The notes under the pieces are model-generated. The model searched no databases and was not told the DNA's origin. It was given only the letters and a program-made list of their open reading frames with translations. 64,000 nucleotides of DNA from CAWAHD01 sp963781785 (lineage in GTDB: Bacteria > Planctomycetota > Planctomycetia > Isosphaerales > Isosphaeraceae). Of the stretch, positions 24,479 through 33,868 are shown piece by piece. The translations under genes were made by a program, and so were the position numbers. Within the stretch, counting starts at the first letter, position 1, and each line of letters opens with the position of its first letter. The stretch lies in NCBI GenBank assembly GCA_963781785.1, contig CAWAHD010000001.1, positions 1,302,001-1,366,000 of the forward strand. The letters are read 5' to 3'.

Positions 24479-26050
24479 TCACGGAGCGGCCAGATAAGCA
24501 GTCGCGAGTTTCCGGAAATCGGCAGTCTGCTGGTCACGCCAGTCGGGCCCTTTGCCGAGTTCTAAAGCCACAAGAGCAGCGACCTGTTCTGCACAGTCCG
24601 TGCTGGCCCGGGCGTCGAGGAACAGACTCCGGGTTCGGCGGGCCAGCACGTCTTGAACCGTCCGTGCTGCCTCATGCCGCACAGCCCAGATCACCTCGCC
24701 CGCGCGGTACGGCAATGAGGGATGCAGCAGTTGATTCCACTCGGGACGCTCCCGGAATAACGCCGTAACCTGCGCCGTTTCGGATCCGTACACGGCGAGG
24801 GACCCCAGATCGTCGTTGGCTTCCTCCGGGCAACCGTGCAATTTCAGAAGGGCGGTGGAAGAAGGCCGGCCGGCAAGGCTGCCCACGCGAGCGGCGTGGT
24901 CGACAGCGTCGATCGCCATACGGCGGTAGGTCGTCCATTTCCCCCCCGTGATCGTCACCAGTCCGGAATTGGAGACGATGACTGCGTGTTCGCGCGACAA
25001 CCTGGCCGTCGAGGAGCTGATCGGGCCGCGCAAAAGTGGGCGGAGACCGGCGAACGTGCTGAGCACGTCGCTCTTTGCCGGGCTTTTCACGAGGTAGCGT
25101 TCGAGGTGCTTGAGCAGGTACGCAACCTCGTCGTCGAGGGGACGCGGCTCGCTGGAAAAGTCGGTGACCGGGGTGTCCGTCGTGCCCACGAGCACCCGGC
25201 CATGCCAGGGGATTGCAAACAGCACGCGTCCATCGTCGGTGCGGGGAACCAAGAGAGCCGTGTCGCCGGGAAAGAACGACGGGTCGAAGACAAGGTGGGT
25301 GCCCTGGCTCGGGGTCAAAAGCGAAGAAGCCCGGGGGTCGTCGAGCCGCCGCAATCGATCGACCTCGACCCCCGCGGCATTGATGACCGCTCGGGCCGGG
25401 ACGCGAAGCTCCTCACCGGTCTCGGCGTCCACTGCGACCACACCGGAGATTTTACCGGCGGATCTCGTGAAGCTGATCACCCTGAGATAATTGAGTGCCG
25501 TTCCTCCCAGATCGACGAGCGTCCGTGCCAGCGTGATCGCCATCCGCGAGTCATCGAACTGCCCGTCGGTATAGACAATTCCCCCGTGCAGTCCGTCGCG
25601 GCGCAGGGTCGGGATCCGCGCGGCCACTTCGGACGCGCCAGTCCAGTAGGATCGACCCAGTCTCAGCGAGCCAGCAAGCCAGTCGTAGATCTTGAGCCCG
25701 GTCCCGTAGTAAGGAAGGTCGAGCCACCGGTATGCGGGAACGACGAAATCGCGGGGATGGACCAGATGGGCGGCATTGCGGAGCAGGATTCCCCGCTCGC
25801 GCAGAGCCTCGCGCACGAGGCCAACATTTCCCTGGGCGAGGTAGCGGACCCCGCCGTGAATCAGCTTGGTACTGCGGCTCGACGTGCCGTGGGCAAAGTC
25901 GAATGCTTCGAGCAAGAGCGTGCGATAGCCTCGCGCGGCGGCGTCGACGGCCGAACCCAGCCCGGTTGCCCCCCCGCCGACAACGACCACGTCCCAGGCC
26001 GGCTCGCCTCGAAGCCGCTCGAGATTCTCCACACGCGCCAGTGATCCCAT
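24479..26050 (-). CDS. glpD: Glycerol-3-phosphate dehydrogenase (FAD-dependent)
   Basis: A 523-residue flavoprotein oxidising sn-glycerol 3-phosphate to dihydroxyacetone phosphate, feeding electrons to the respiratory chain at the membrane. FAD-binding GGGATGLGSAVDAAARGYRT at the N-terminus, the conserved TSSRSTKLIHGGVRYLAQ, IPWHGRVLVGTTDTPV, and ITGGKWTTYRRMA in the cap region all match GlpD; the C-terminal helical domain is present. I chose the ATG at 26048-26050; an ATG 54 nt earlier has no homologous start. No glpF or glpK is nearby. Confidence 0.93.
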   Translation of the reverse strand: MGSLARVENLERLRGEPAWDVVVVGGGATGLGSAVDAAARGYRTLLLEAFDFAHGTSSRSTKLIHGGVRYLAQGNVGLVREALRERGILLRNAAHLVHPRDFVVPAYRWLDLPYYGTGLKIYDWLAGSLRLGRSYWTGASEVAARIPTLRRDGLHGGIVYTDGQFDDSRMAITLARTLVDLGGTALNYLRVISFTRSAGKISGVVAVDAETGEELRVPARAVINAAGVEVDRLRRLDDPRASSLLTPSQGTHLVFDPSFFPGDTALLVPRTDDGRVLFAIPWHGRVLVGTTDTPVTDFSSEPRPLDDEVAYLLKHLERYLVKSPAKSDVLSTFAGLRPLLRGPISSSTARLSREHAVIVSNSGLVTITGGKWTTYRRMAIDAVDHAARVGSLAGRPSSTALLKLHGCPEEANDDLGSLAVYGSETAQVTALFRERPEWNQLLHPSLPYRAGEVIWAVRHEAARTVQDVLARRTRSLFLDARASTDCAEQVAALVALELGKGPDWRDQQTADFRKLATAYLAAP

Positions 26051-26196
26051 CGCAACATCATAGCGATCAAGCCGGCCCTTGCCATTGCGAGCCGGCCCCG
26101 GCAAGGTTAGCCTTCAATCTAATCAACTGGCTCATGCTGCCCTGTCGCTTGATCTGTTGAGGGCGGCACTTCCAACAGACCCGGAGGATGATTGAG

Positions 26197-27237
26197 ATGG
26201 AGACGATGCTGGCCCTCGTCAAGCGGGAGGCCAAGCCCGGACTTTGGCTCGAAGAAGTCCCGATGCCGCGCCACGGCCTCAATGACGTCCTGATCAAGGT
26301 GCTGCGCACCGGAATCTGCGGCACCGACGTCCATATCGAGACCTGGGACGCCTGGGCTCAAAGGACGGTTCCCGTGCCGCTGGTGATCGGTCACGAATTC
26401 GTGGGCCAGATCGTCGAGGTCGGTTCCAACGTCAAGGATTTCCACGTCGGTGAGATCGTCAGCGGCGAGGGACACGTGGTCTGCGGTCGCTGTCGCAATT
26501 GCCTGGCCGGGCGGCGGCATCTGTGCAAGGACACCAAGGGCATCGGGGTCAACCGCCCCGGCGCTTTTGCTCAATACCTGGCGCTGCCGATGACCAATGT
26601 CTGGGCCCATGACCCCAGCATCGCTCGCGACGTCCAGGCGATCTTTGATCCTTTCGGCAACGCGGTGCACACGGCTCTCCAATTCGACGTCCTCGGCGAG
26701 GACGTGCTGATCACCGGTGCCGGCCCCATCGGCATCATGGCCGCGAGCGTCGTCCGTCATGCCGGAGCCCGGCACGTCGTTGTCACCGACGTCAATCCCT
26801 ATCGCCTCGCTCTGGCCCGCCGGCTGGGCGCAACCCTGACCCTCGACGTGCGCGAGCACTCGATCGCATCCGCCCAGAAAGAGCTGGGCATGAAGGAAGG
26901 TTTCGACATCGGCCTGGAGATGTCCGGAAACCCCGACGCTTTCCGCGACATGCTCGCCAACATGTGCCACGGCGGCAAGATCGCGATGCTGGGAATCCCG
27001 ACCAGGGAAATCGCCATTGACTGGACTACCGTGGTCTTCAACATGATCACCATCAAGGGAATCTACGGCCGGGAGATGTACGAGACCTGGTACAAGATGA
27101 CGGTCATGCTCCAGTCGGGCCTCGACATCAGCCCCGTGATCACACACCGGTTTAACTTCCGCGATTTCGAGAAAGGCTTCGCGGCGATGAAGTCGGGCGA
27201 GTCCGGAAAAGTCATTCTCACATGGCACGAGGAATAG
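26197..27237 (+). CDS. tdh: L-threonine 3-dehydrogenase
   Basis: A 346-residue zinc-dependent medium-chain dehydrogenase that oxidises L-threonine to 2-amino-3-oxobutanoate. Catalytic-zinc residues: Cys in GICGTDVHIETWDAW and His-Glu in IGHEFVGQI; structural zinc in CGRCRNCLAGRRHLC; NAD site ITGAGPIGIMAASVVRHAG. The DxHIxxWDxWA region is specific to threonine dehydrogenase. GGAGG lies 9 nt before the ATG at 26197; an ATG at 26188 directly abuts it. It is followed 18 nt later by kbl, the next enzyme. Confidence 0.95.
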   Translation: METMLALVKREAKPGLWLEEVPMPRHGLNDVLIKVLRTGICGTDVHIETWDAWAQRTVPVPLVIGHEFVGQIVEVGSNVKDFHVGEIVSGEGHVVCGRCRNCLAGRRHLCKDTKGIGVNRPGAFAQYLALPMTNVWAHDPSIARDVQAIFDPFGNAVHTALQFDVLGEDVLITGAGPIGIMAASVVRHAGARHVVVTDVNPYRLALARRLGATLTLDVREHSIASAQKELGMKEGFDIGLEMSGNPDAFRDMLANMCHGGKIAMLGIPTREIAIDWTTVVFNMITIKGIYGREMYETWYKMTVMLQSGLDISPVITHRFNFRDFEKGFAAMKSGESGKVILTWHEE

Positions 27238-27255
27238 ACCGAGGAGCACACGAGC

Positions 27256-28434
<1,179 letters not shown>

Positions 28435-28486
28435 TTGTAGGATGCGCTACGGCTTTCAGGAAGAATCCCGCCACGAAGGAGCGTCC

Positions 28487-29071
28487 ATGCCTTCCCATGT
28501 CGTGAGGAAGTTCACGCTGTTCGATGCCATGGTCATCATCGCAGCCACCGCGGTCGGGTTTGTGCCGATAAGGTACCTCTATGATGAGATTCTAGTAAAT
28601 TCAGGCCCCGAGGACTGGACGCTGGAGTCGATCTACGTATTCGCGATGCTGGCAAGCACGCTTACCGCTCCAATCTTGATCACCTGGAGCGCCGCACTCT
28701 GGGTGTTACGTCTGAGAAAGCCTCGACCGAAGCTCTGGCAGGTCTATAGGCAACCTGGTATGATCGCATGCACAGTGATTCTGACTGGTACGTTAATCTT
28801 CTTGATAAAGCTTATAGTCCTGATCGGGTATGAGGCTTTCCAGACACCAATCGGCTGGAGAGATCTGCCGGACTTTTCCCAGTTGCCATCACGGGTATGG
28901 GGCGAATGCTTTGACGCGATCGAAATCTGTGTTCCCGTTGTCTGGATCGTACTATGGCTGGGGAGGGTTTGGCGTTCGGAACGGAGCTGGATTGATCGTG
29001 CCGGCAGAGTATTGGGCATTTATTGCGTCGTATGCGGTTTCTTGTTCGGATGGATGCGGTTGTTTGGTTAA
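28487..29071 (+). CDS. Hypothetical membrane protein, 194 aa
   Basis: About four hydrophobic segments: FDAMVIIAATAVGFVPIRYL near the N-terminus, the region around FAMLASTLTAPILITWSAAL, MIACTVILTGTLIFLIKLIV, and ICVPVVWIVLWLGR with a C-terminal GIYCVVCGFLFGWM. Start ATG 28487 with GAAGGAG 5 nt upstream. No family recognised; the arrangement is typical of planctomycete genome-specific membrane proteins. AT content is slightly higher than its neighbours. Confidence 0.7.
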   Translation: MPSHVVRKFTLFDAMVIIAATAVGFVPIRYLYDEILVNSGPEDWTLESIYVFAMLASTLTAPILITWSAALWVLRLRKPRPKLWQVYRQPGMIACTVILTGTLIFLIKLIVLIGYEAFQTPIGWRDLPDFSQLPSRVWGECFDAIEICVPVVWIVLWLGRVWRSERSWIDRAGRVLGIYCVVCGFLFGWMRLFG

Positions 29072-29139
29072 TTTCGACCACCCTCGCCAGATATTTCAGA
29101 AGCGATATCGACATCACCGAGCGTGAGGCTCCCGCCACG

Positions 29140-30723
29140 ATGCTGGTCGCATACATCAGCGACGAGCGCTATGTTGCATTGCCGGAGGTTCTCCTCGAAT
29201 TCGAGGGAGCCGCCGGTTCCTTCGAGACCCGCTCGCGCGCCACCGGCTCGGTGCACATCGACCTGCCACCCGGGCCGTACAAGGTCACCCTCCAGAAGCA
29301 CGGCTTCGGGGCCAAGAGTGTCCGTATCGACGTCGCACCGGGGCAGCCACCCTATCAATTCCGCCTGCTTTCCGATGGGCTGCTCGGTTACGCCTGGCCA
29401 AAGTGGGTGAAGGGAGGTCAAAAGTCCGAGTTCCGCGTCCATTCGGTCGAGCCGTACCACTTGACCCTGTGGCGATATGGGCTCGACAAGGAGCCCGTCA
29501 AAAGCCTCGGCTGGTTTGACGAGCATGGCCCGAGGGCGACGATGCAGATCACCCCCGATGGCGATTACACCCAGACGGGCGTGGGATGGAACCAGCAAGG
29601 TTATGCGAACCCGCTGCTGCATCAGTACGTCGAAGCACCCGAACGGTCGGGCCTGTATTACTTCCATGCGCGGACCGCGCAAGGCGCCGAGTTTTCGTTC
29701 CCCTGGATCGTGGCTCCCCGCCAGCCGGCCGCGCCGATCGCCGTGCTCGCCTCGAATATCACCTGGAACGCTTACAACAACTTCGGCGGTCGCAGTAACT
29801 ACATCAATCCCGACCGATTGCCGGTAACACCCACGGTCAACGCGCGGCTCGAGCTGAAACGCTACACCGATCCCGACATTGTCACTTACGACACCGACGA
29901 CTACGCACCCCTCTCGTTCGATCGTCCCGAGCCGATCATCCACATCGATTTGACCACAAAGATCACCGACCCGATCGAGGGCAGGGCAGCCTGCCACGTC
30001 GCCCCGGCGGAGTGGCGGCTCTTGGGCTGGCTCGAGCGCGAGCACTTTTCGTATGACTATTGCGCCGAAACCCAGCTCCACGACGGAAGCCTTGACCTCG
30101 ATGCCTACAAGGTCTTGATCCTGTCGACGCATCCCGAATACTGGTCTCGCAAGATGTATTTCCTGATCAAAGCCTGGGTGCACGAGCGTGGTGGTAAGCT
30201 TCTTTACCTGGGAGGCAACGGCCTCAATTGCGAGGCCGAAGTCGTTGGTTCCGGCGCGGTAATCTATCGCAATGGCGATGCGCGACTCCTCAAGCAAAAG
30301 GCTCTTGAGAGTCGATTCCAAATGCGCGTCGAATCCGAGGCCGCGCTCCTGGGAGTTGTCTTCACGGAAACCGGCATCATGACCGGCGCGCCTTTTCGTG
30401 TTCTGAGCGCCGACCATTGGTGCTTCGCCGGAACCGGCCTGAAAGACGGCGATCTCTTCGGCCACGCGAGCCTCCACATGCGCTGCCCCGGCGGCGCGTC
30501 GGCGCACGAGACCGACAAGATCTCGCCCAGCTCGCCAAAGAACGTAAAGCGCCTCGCCAAGGGGACCAACATCGACGATGGAGGCGCCGAGCTCTGTTAT
30601 TACGAGACAGCATCCGGCGGCGCCGTGTTCTCGGCCGGCTCGATCGCCTGGCCGAGCGCCATCCTCGTGGATGACCACATCTCACGCATCACCGCCAACG
30701 TGCTCAGGCGGTTTCTTGTGTAG
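29140..30723 (+). CDS. N,N-dimethylformamidase large-subunit-like protein
   Basis: A 527-residue protein. Residues ~1-120 form a beta-sandwich-like lectin-type region (VLLEFEGAAGSFETRSRAT); the rest resembles the catalytic subunit domain of dimethylformamidase (SGLYYFHARTAQGAEFSFPW, NITWNAYNNFGGRSNYI, LSTHPEYWSRKMYFLIKAWV, LLYLGGNGLNCEA). In the characterised enzyme an Fe(III) site uses two Tyr and one Glu; candidate Tyr residues are present but I cannot assign them. Start ATG 29140 with GAGG upstream; longer frames run into the preceding gene. No small subunit gene is adjacent, so the substrate may differ. Confidence 0.8.
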   Translation: MLVAYISDERYVALPEVLLEFEGAAGSFETRSRATGSVHIDLPPGPYKVTLQKHGFGAKSVRIDVAPGQPPYQFRLLSDGLLGYAWPKWVKGGQKSEFRVHSVEPYHLTLWRYGLDKEPVKSLGWFDEHGPRATMQITPDGDYTQTGVGWNQQGYANPLLHQYVEAPERSGLYYFHARTAQGAEFSFPWIVAPRQPAAPIAVLASNITWNAYNNFGGRSNYINPDRLPVTPTVNARLELKRYTDPDIVTYDTDDYAPLSFDRPEPIIHIDLTTKITDPIEGRAACHVAPAEWRLLGWLEREHFSYDYCAETQLHDGSLDLDAYKVLILSTHPEYWSRKMYFLIKAWVHERGGKLLYLGGNGLNCEAEVVGSGAVIYRNGDARLLKQKALESRFQMRVESEAALLGVVFTETGIMTGAPFRVLSADHWCFAGTGLKDGDLFGHASLHMRCPGGASAHETDKISPSSPKNVKRLAKGTNIDDGGAELCYYETASGGAVFSAGSIAWPSAILVDDHISRITANVLRRFLV

Positions 30724-30733
30724 GATGCTGACG

Positions 30734-31849
30734 ATGAAGATTACACACATCGAGTCCATCCCGGTTCGCGTGCCGCTCAAGGCGGGTATGGTCACGAAAA
30801 CGGCCCACGGCGACCATCATACATCCGACTATGTCATCGTCCGCGTGCACACGGATGCGGGTCTGACCGGCCTGGGGGAGGCGACGGTCTCCGCCCTTTG
30901 GAGCGGAGAAACCAGCAAGAGCTGCGTTGCCGCGATAAGCGATCTGATCGGCCCCGCGCTGGTCGGCGCCGATCCGACCCGGATCGCGGCGCTTCGGCAG
31001 CGCATGGACTTCCTGATCAAGCTGAATCCGTTCACCAAGGCCGCCGTCGAGATCGCTCTCTGGGACATCTCCGGGAAGGCACTCGGGGTTCCCGTCTATC
31101 AGCTTCTCGGCGGCAAGGTTCGCGACGTCATACCGACCAAGATGATGATCGGCGCCTTCGACATCCCCCACGTCCGCGGACTGGCCAAGCAGTTCCTCGG
31201 CTGGGGGGTCCGCTGCCTGAAGGTGAAGGTGGGCCTGGACCTGCCCGGCGATGTCGCCCGCGTGCAGGCTGTTCGTGATCTCGCCGGGCCTGACATACCC
31301 ATCACGATCGATGCCAATTGCGGCTGGAATGTCACCACGGCGCGGATCGCTCTGGACCAGCTCCGCCGCTTCAACGTTTTGATCGCCGAGCAGCCGATTC
31401 CTCCGGGTGACCCCGTGGCGATGGCCTCACTGCGAGCGGCGGGCGGCCCGCCAATCATGGCCGACGAAAGTGTCTTTACGCTCGCCGACGCCTGGACCGT
31501 CCTCAGCGCCCACGCGGCGGACGTGATCAGCCTCTATCCCGGCAAGAATGGCGGAATTGCTGCTTCTGTGGAAATCGCCCACGTCGCCCTTGCCGCCGGT
31601 GTTCCCTGCCACATGGGCAGCAACCTCGAGCTGGGTGTCGGCTCGGCGGCCATGCTTCACCTGGCTTGCGCGATCAAGAATATTGACAGCGAAGGGTACC
31701 CTGCTGACATCCTCGGCCCGCATTACCACGAGAGCGACTTGCTGGCCGAACCGCTTGCCCTGGGGTTCGAGGGAGCGAAAGTACCCGAAGGTCCGGGGCT
31801 GGGCGTGGAGCTGAGTGAAGAGCAGTTGCGCCGGTTTCGGCTCGACTGA
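30734..31849 (+). CDS. Enolase-superfamily enzyme (muconate cycloisomerase / mandelate racemase-like)
   Basis: A 371-residue TIM-barrel with the superfamily capping domain (SIPVRVPLKAGMVTKT). Catalytic elements: KVKVGLD (the KxK base), metal ligands Asp in TIDANCGWNV, Glu in IAEQPIPPGD and Asp-Glu in MADESVFTLAD, and the C-terminal NLELGVGSAAMLHLA. These fit the muconate lactonising subgroup (dipeptide epimerase, o-succinylbenzoate synthase and related). Start ATG 30734; the ATG at 30725 is alternative. It begins 10 nt after the dimethylformamidase-like gene, suggesting a shared pathway. Confidence 0.88.
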   Translation: MKITHIESIPVRVPLKAGMVTKTAHGDHHTSDYVIVRVHTDAGLTGLGEATVSALWSGETSKSCVAAISDLIGPALVGADPTRIAALRQRMDFLIKLNPFTKAAVEIALWDISGKALGVPVYQLLGGKVRDVIPTKMMIGAFDIPHVRGLAKQFLGWGVRCLKVKVGLDLPGDVARVQAVRDLAGPDIPITIDANCGWNVTTARIALDQLRRFNVLIAEQPIPPGDPVAMASLRAAGGPPIMADESVFTLADAWTVLSAHAADVISLYPGKNGGIAASVEIAHVALAAGVPCHMGSNLELGVGSAAMLHLACAIKNIDSEGYPADILGPHYHESDLLAEPLALGFEGAKVPEGPGLGVELSEEQLRRFRLD

Positions 31850-31888
31850 TTCCTGCGGGAGCCTCCGGAAGTGATGCCCGACGGCGCC

Positions 31889-31933
31889 CCCCCTCACCCG
31901 GCCTTCGGCCGACCTCTCCCCGTAGGGGCGGGG
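31889..31933. repeat. Repeat family C, copy 1 (nested palindromes)
   Basis: Contains CCCCCTCACCCGGCC, a TTCGGCC palindrome and GACCTCTCCCC followed by GGGGCGGGG. Nearly identical to the inverse of 51796-51840. It can fold into two hairpins and may act as a terminator for the enolase-superfamily gene that ends 40 bp upstream. Confidence 0.75.
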
Positions 31934-32009
31934 TGGAAGATGCTGCGCCTCCCAGCCCACCTGGCCAACTGTGGCCGACCGCGATAATGCGATCAATCGT
32001 GACATGCCA

Positions 32010-32039
32010 TTGACCGCGGTGTTTCATAAAAACTACACT
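32010..32039 (+). promoter_or_regulatory. Probable promoter of the ACT-domain gene
   Basis: TTGACC (32010-32015), 18-nt spacer, TACACT (32034-32039), 57 bp before the start codon. The rest of the 247-bp gap (31850-32096) holds repeat C and no gene. Confidence 0.45.
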
Positions 32040-32096
32040 CGCTTCAGGGAGAACTTCTTTTCGCGCTTGGCTTGAACGAGCACCGCGAGGGCCCTC

Positions 32097-32588
32097 ATGA
32101 GTTATGGCGAGGATGATGGCGGCAGTGAGGTCGAGCTCGAAACGCTCCATGGTCGAAGCTGGCCGACCGTGACCCAGTTCTCCGTGTTCCTGGAGAACCG
32201 GGTGGGCCAACTGCTGGAAGTCTATCGAGCATTTCAAGGCTCGCGCGTCAAGATCGTTGGGCTCACCGTCTCCGATTCGGCCGATTGCTCGATTCTCCGC
32301 CTGATTGTGAGCCACTCCGAGCAAGGCCGAGAAATCCTGACCCTGGAAAAACACGCGTTCGCCGAAAACGAGCTGCTGGTGGTCGAGCTTCCGCTCGGCC
32401 CGCAGTCGCTCACCGACCTTTGCACGGCCCTCTTGCAGGCCGAGATCAGTATCCACTATTCCTACCCCCTGATCGTGCACCCTCGGAATCGCCCGGCCGT
32501 GGCCATGCACATCGACAATGTCGAGCAGGCCGGGGCCACCTTGCATAACATGGGCTTCGAAGTGCTGTGCGAGGCCGACCTCGCATAG
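32097..32588 (+). CDS. ACT domain protein (two ACT units)
   Basis: A 163-residue cytosolic protein. The first ACT unit reads TQFSVFLENRVGQLLEVYRA then RIVGLTVSDSADCSILRL; the second ENELLVVELPLGPQSLTDLC to HIDNVEQAGATLHNMGF. ACT pairs bind amino acids and regulate enzymes; freestanding copies like this are known but their partners are usually unknown. GAGGG lies 6 nt before the start. No enzyme domain is attached. Confidence 0.85.
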   Translation: MSYGEDDGGSEVELETLHGRSWPTVTQFSVFLENRVGQLLEVYRAFQGSRVKIVGLTVSDSADCSILRLIVSHSEQGREILTLEKHAFAENELLVVELPLGPQSLTDLCTALLQAEISIHYSYPLIVHPRNRPAVAMHIDNVEQAGATLHNMGFEVLCEADLA

Positions 32589-32656
32589 TCGACGTGGCCG
32601 GCTGCTCAGCTCGCTGATCACGCGCGCACGCCAGATTGCCTGGGCGAGGGGTATTC

Positions 32657-33763
32657 ATGAGTCGCGGCCTGCTGGAGAAGCTCGATTGGACCGAATCCGA
32701 CCCGGATCCGGGGCGGATCGCGGCTCTGTCGGCGAGCTTGGCGGCGGAAGATGGCCGCGCCGACTCCTCGACCGAGTGGCCAGACGCGCTCTGGGGCTCG
32801 CTCGAGCAGGCCGGCGCTCCTCGATGGTCGCTGCCGGCAGAGCTCGGTGGCGAAGCGTGTTCCCGACCGCTCTTGCTCCAGCGATTCGCGACATTGGCTG
32901 GAGCGAGCTTGACCGCGGTTTTCATCCTTTCGCAGCACGACGCGGCCGTTCGCCGTTTGCTCATGGTTCGGGAACGGCCCGGTGCCTTGCGATGGCTCCA
33001 GGCCATCGGTGCAGCATGCGCGTTCACCACCGTGGGAATCTCGCATTTGACGACATCGCGCCGGCTGGGGGCTCAGCCCGTCAGAGCCGCTCTGGTCGTG
33101 CCTGGCACCTATCGTCTCGACGGGACCATTCCCTGGGTCACAGCCGCCGAGCGCGCCGATGTGCTCGTCACCGGCGCGGTCCTTGACGACGGCCGGCAAC
33201 TGCTGATCGCCATGCCCGTCGATCGAGGGGGCGTGGCCGTGCGTCTTCCCTTTCCCCTGGCGGCGCTCCAGGCGTCGTGCACGACCGAGGTCGCGCTCGA
33301 GGGCGTCGAGATCGATGATTCGGACCTGCTCGCGGGCCCGGCAAGCGACATCCTTTCGGCTCCGGGCGCACTCGGCACAGCCGGACTCGAAACGTCGGCC
33401 CTGGCACTGGGTCAGGCGCGGGCCGCGCTTCTGGCCCTCCTCGATCTGGCCCCGGACCGATCTGACCTGGCCGAGCCGCTCGAGGTTCTGTGTGAAAACT
33501 GGCAAATCTTCTGGAGGCAGCTCATCAGCCAGGCGCACGCTGATCAGGGCGCCGTTTCCCCCGGTCAGATCCGTACCCAGGCCAATGGCTTGGTTCTTCG
33601 TTCCACGCAGGCTTTTCTCACCGCGCGCCGCGGAACCGGATTTCTGCGGACTGAGCCCGCCCAGCGATGGGCGCGCCAGGCGCTCTTCTTTCTCGTCTGG
33701 TCGTGCCCGACGCCCGTCGCCCAGGCCGCCATCCGCGACCTGGCCGGGTTGTGCCAGGTGTGA
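32657..33763 (+). CDS. Acyl-CoA dehydrogenase family protein
   Basis: A 368-residue protein. WPDALWGSLEQAGAPRWSLP and the following LTAVFILSQHDAAVRRLLMV match the helical N-terminal domain; the beta-barrel domain is shown by GTIPWVTAAERADVLVTGAV; the C-terminal helices by TSALALGQARAALLALLDL. The catalytic Glu cannot be identified with confidence, so it may be a non-classical member (for example hydroxylase-like or inactive). Start ATG 32657 with GAGGGG 6 nt upstream. It is a single gene, 69 bp after the ACT gene. Confidence 0.75.
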   Translation: MSRGLLEKLDWTESDPDPGRIAALSASLAAEDGRADSSTEWPDALWGSLEQAGAPRWSLPAELGGEACSRPLLLQRFATLAGASLTAVFILSQHDAAVRRLLMVRERPGALRWLQAIGAACAFTTVGISHLTTSRRLGAQPVRAALVVPGTYRLDGTIPWVTAAERADVLVTGAVLDDGRQLLIAMPVDRGGVAVRLPFPLAALQASCTTEVALEGVEIDDSDLLAGPASDILSAPGALGTAGLETSALALGQARAALLALLDLAPDRSDLAEPLEVLCENWQIFWRQLISQAHADQGAVSPGQIRTQANGLVLRSTQAFLTARRGTGFLRTEPAQRWARQALFFLVWSCPTPVAQAAIRDLAGLCQV

Positions 33764-33868
33764 GGCGACACCGTCGACCTACCTGGCGAATGCACGCGCA
33801 GTTGGGCGCGGGTCTCCTGACCCCGCCCTCCGGCCAACCGACAGGTCCCCGCGCGTCTCAGATGCCCT

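Noticed and set aside
29068..30678. 536-aa open frame on the minus strand
   Set aside because: Antisense to the dimethylformamidase-like gene; no recognisable domain.
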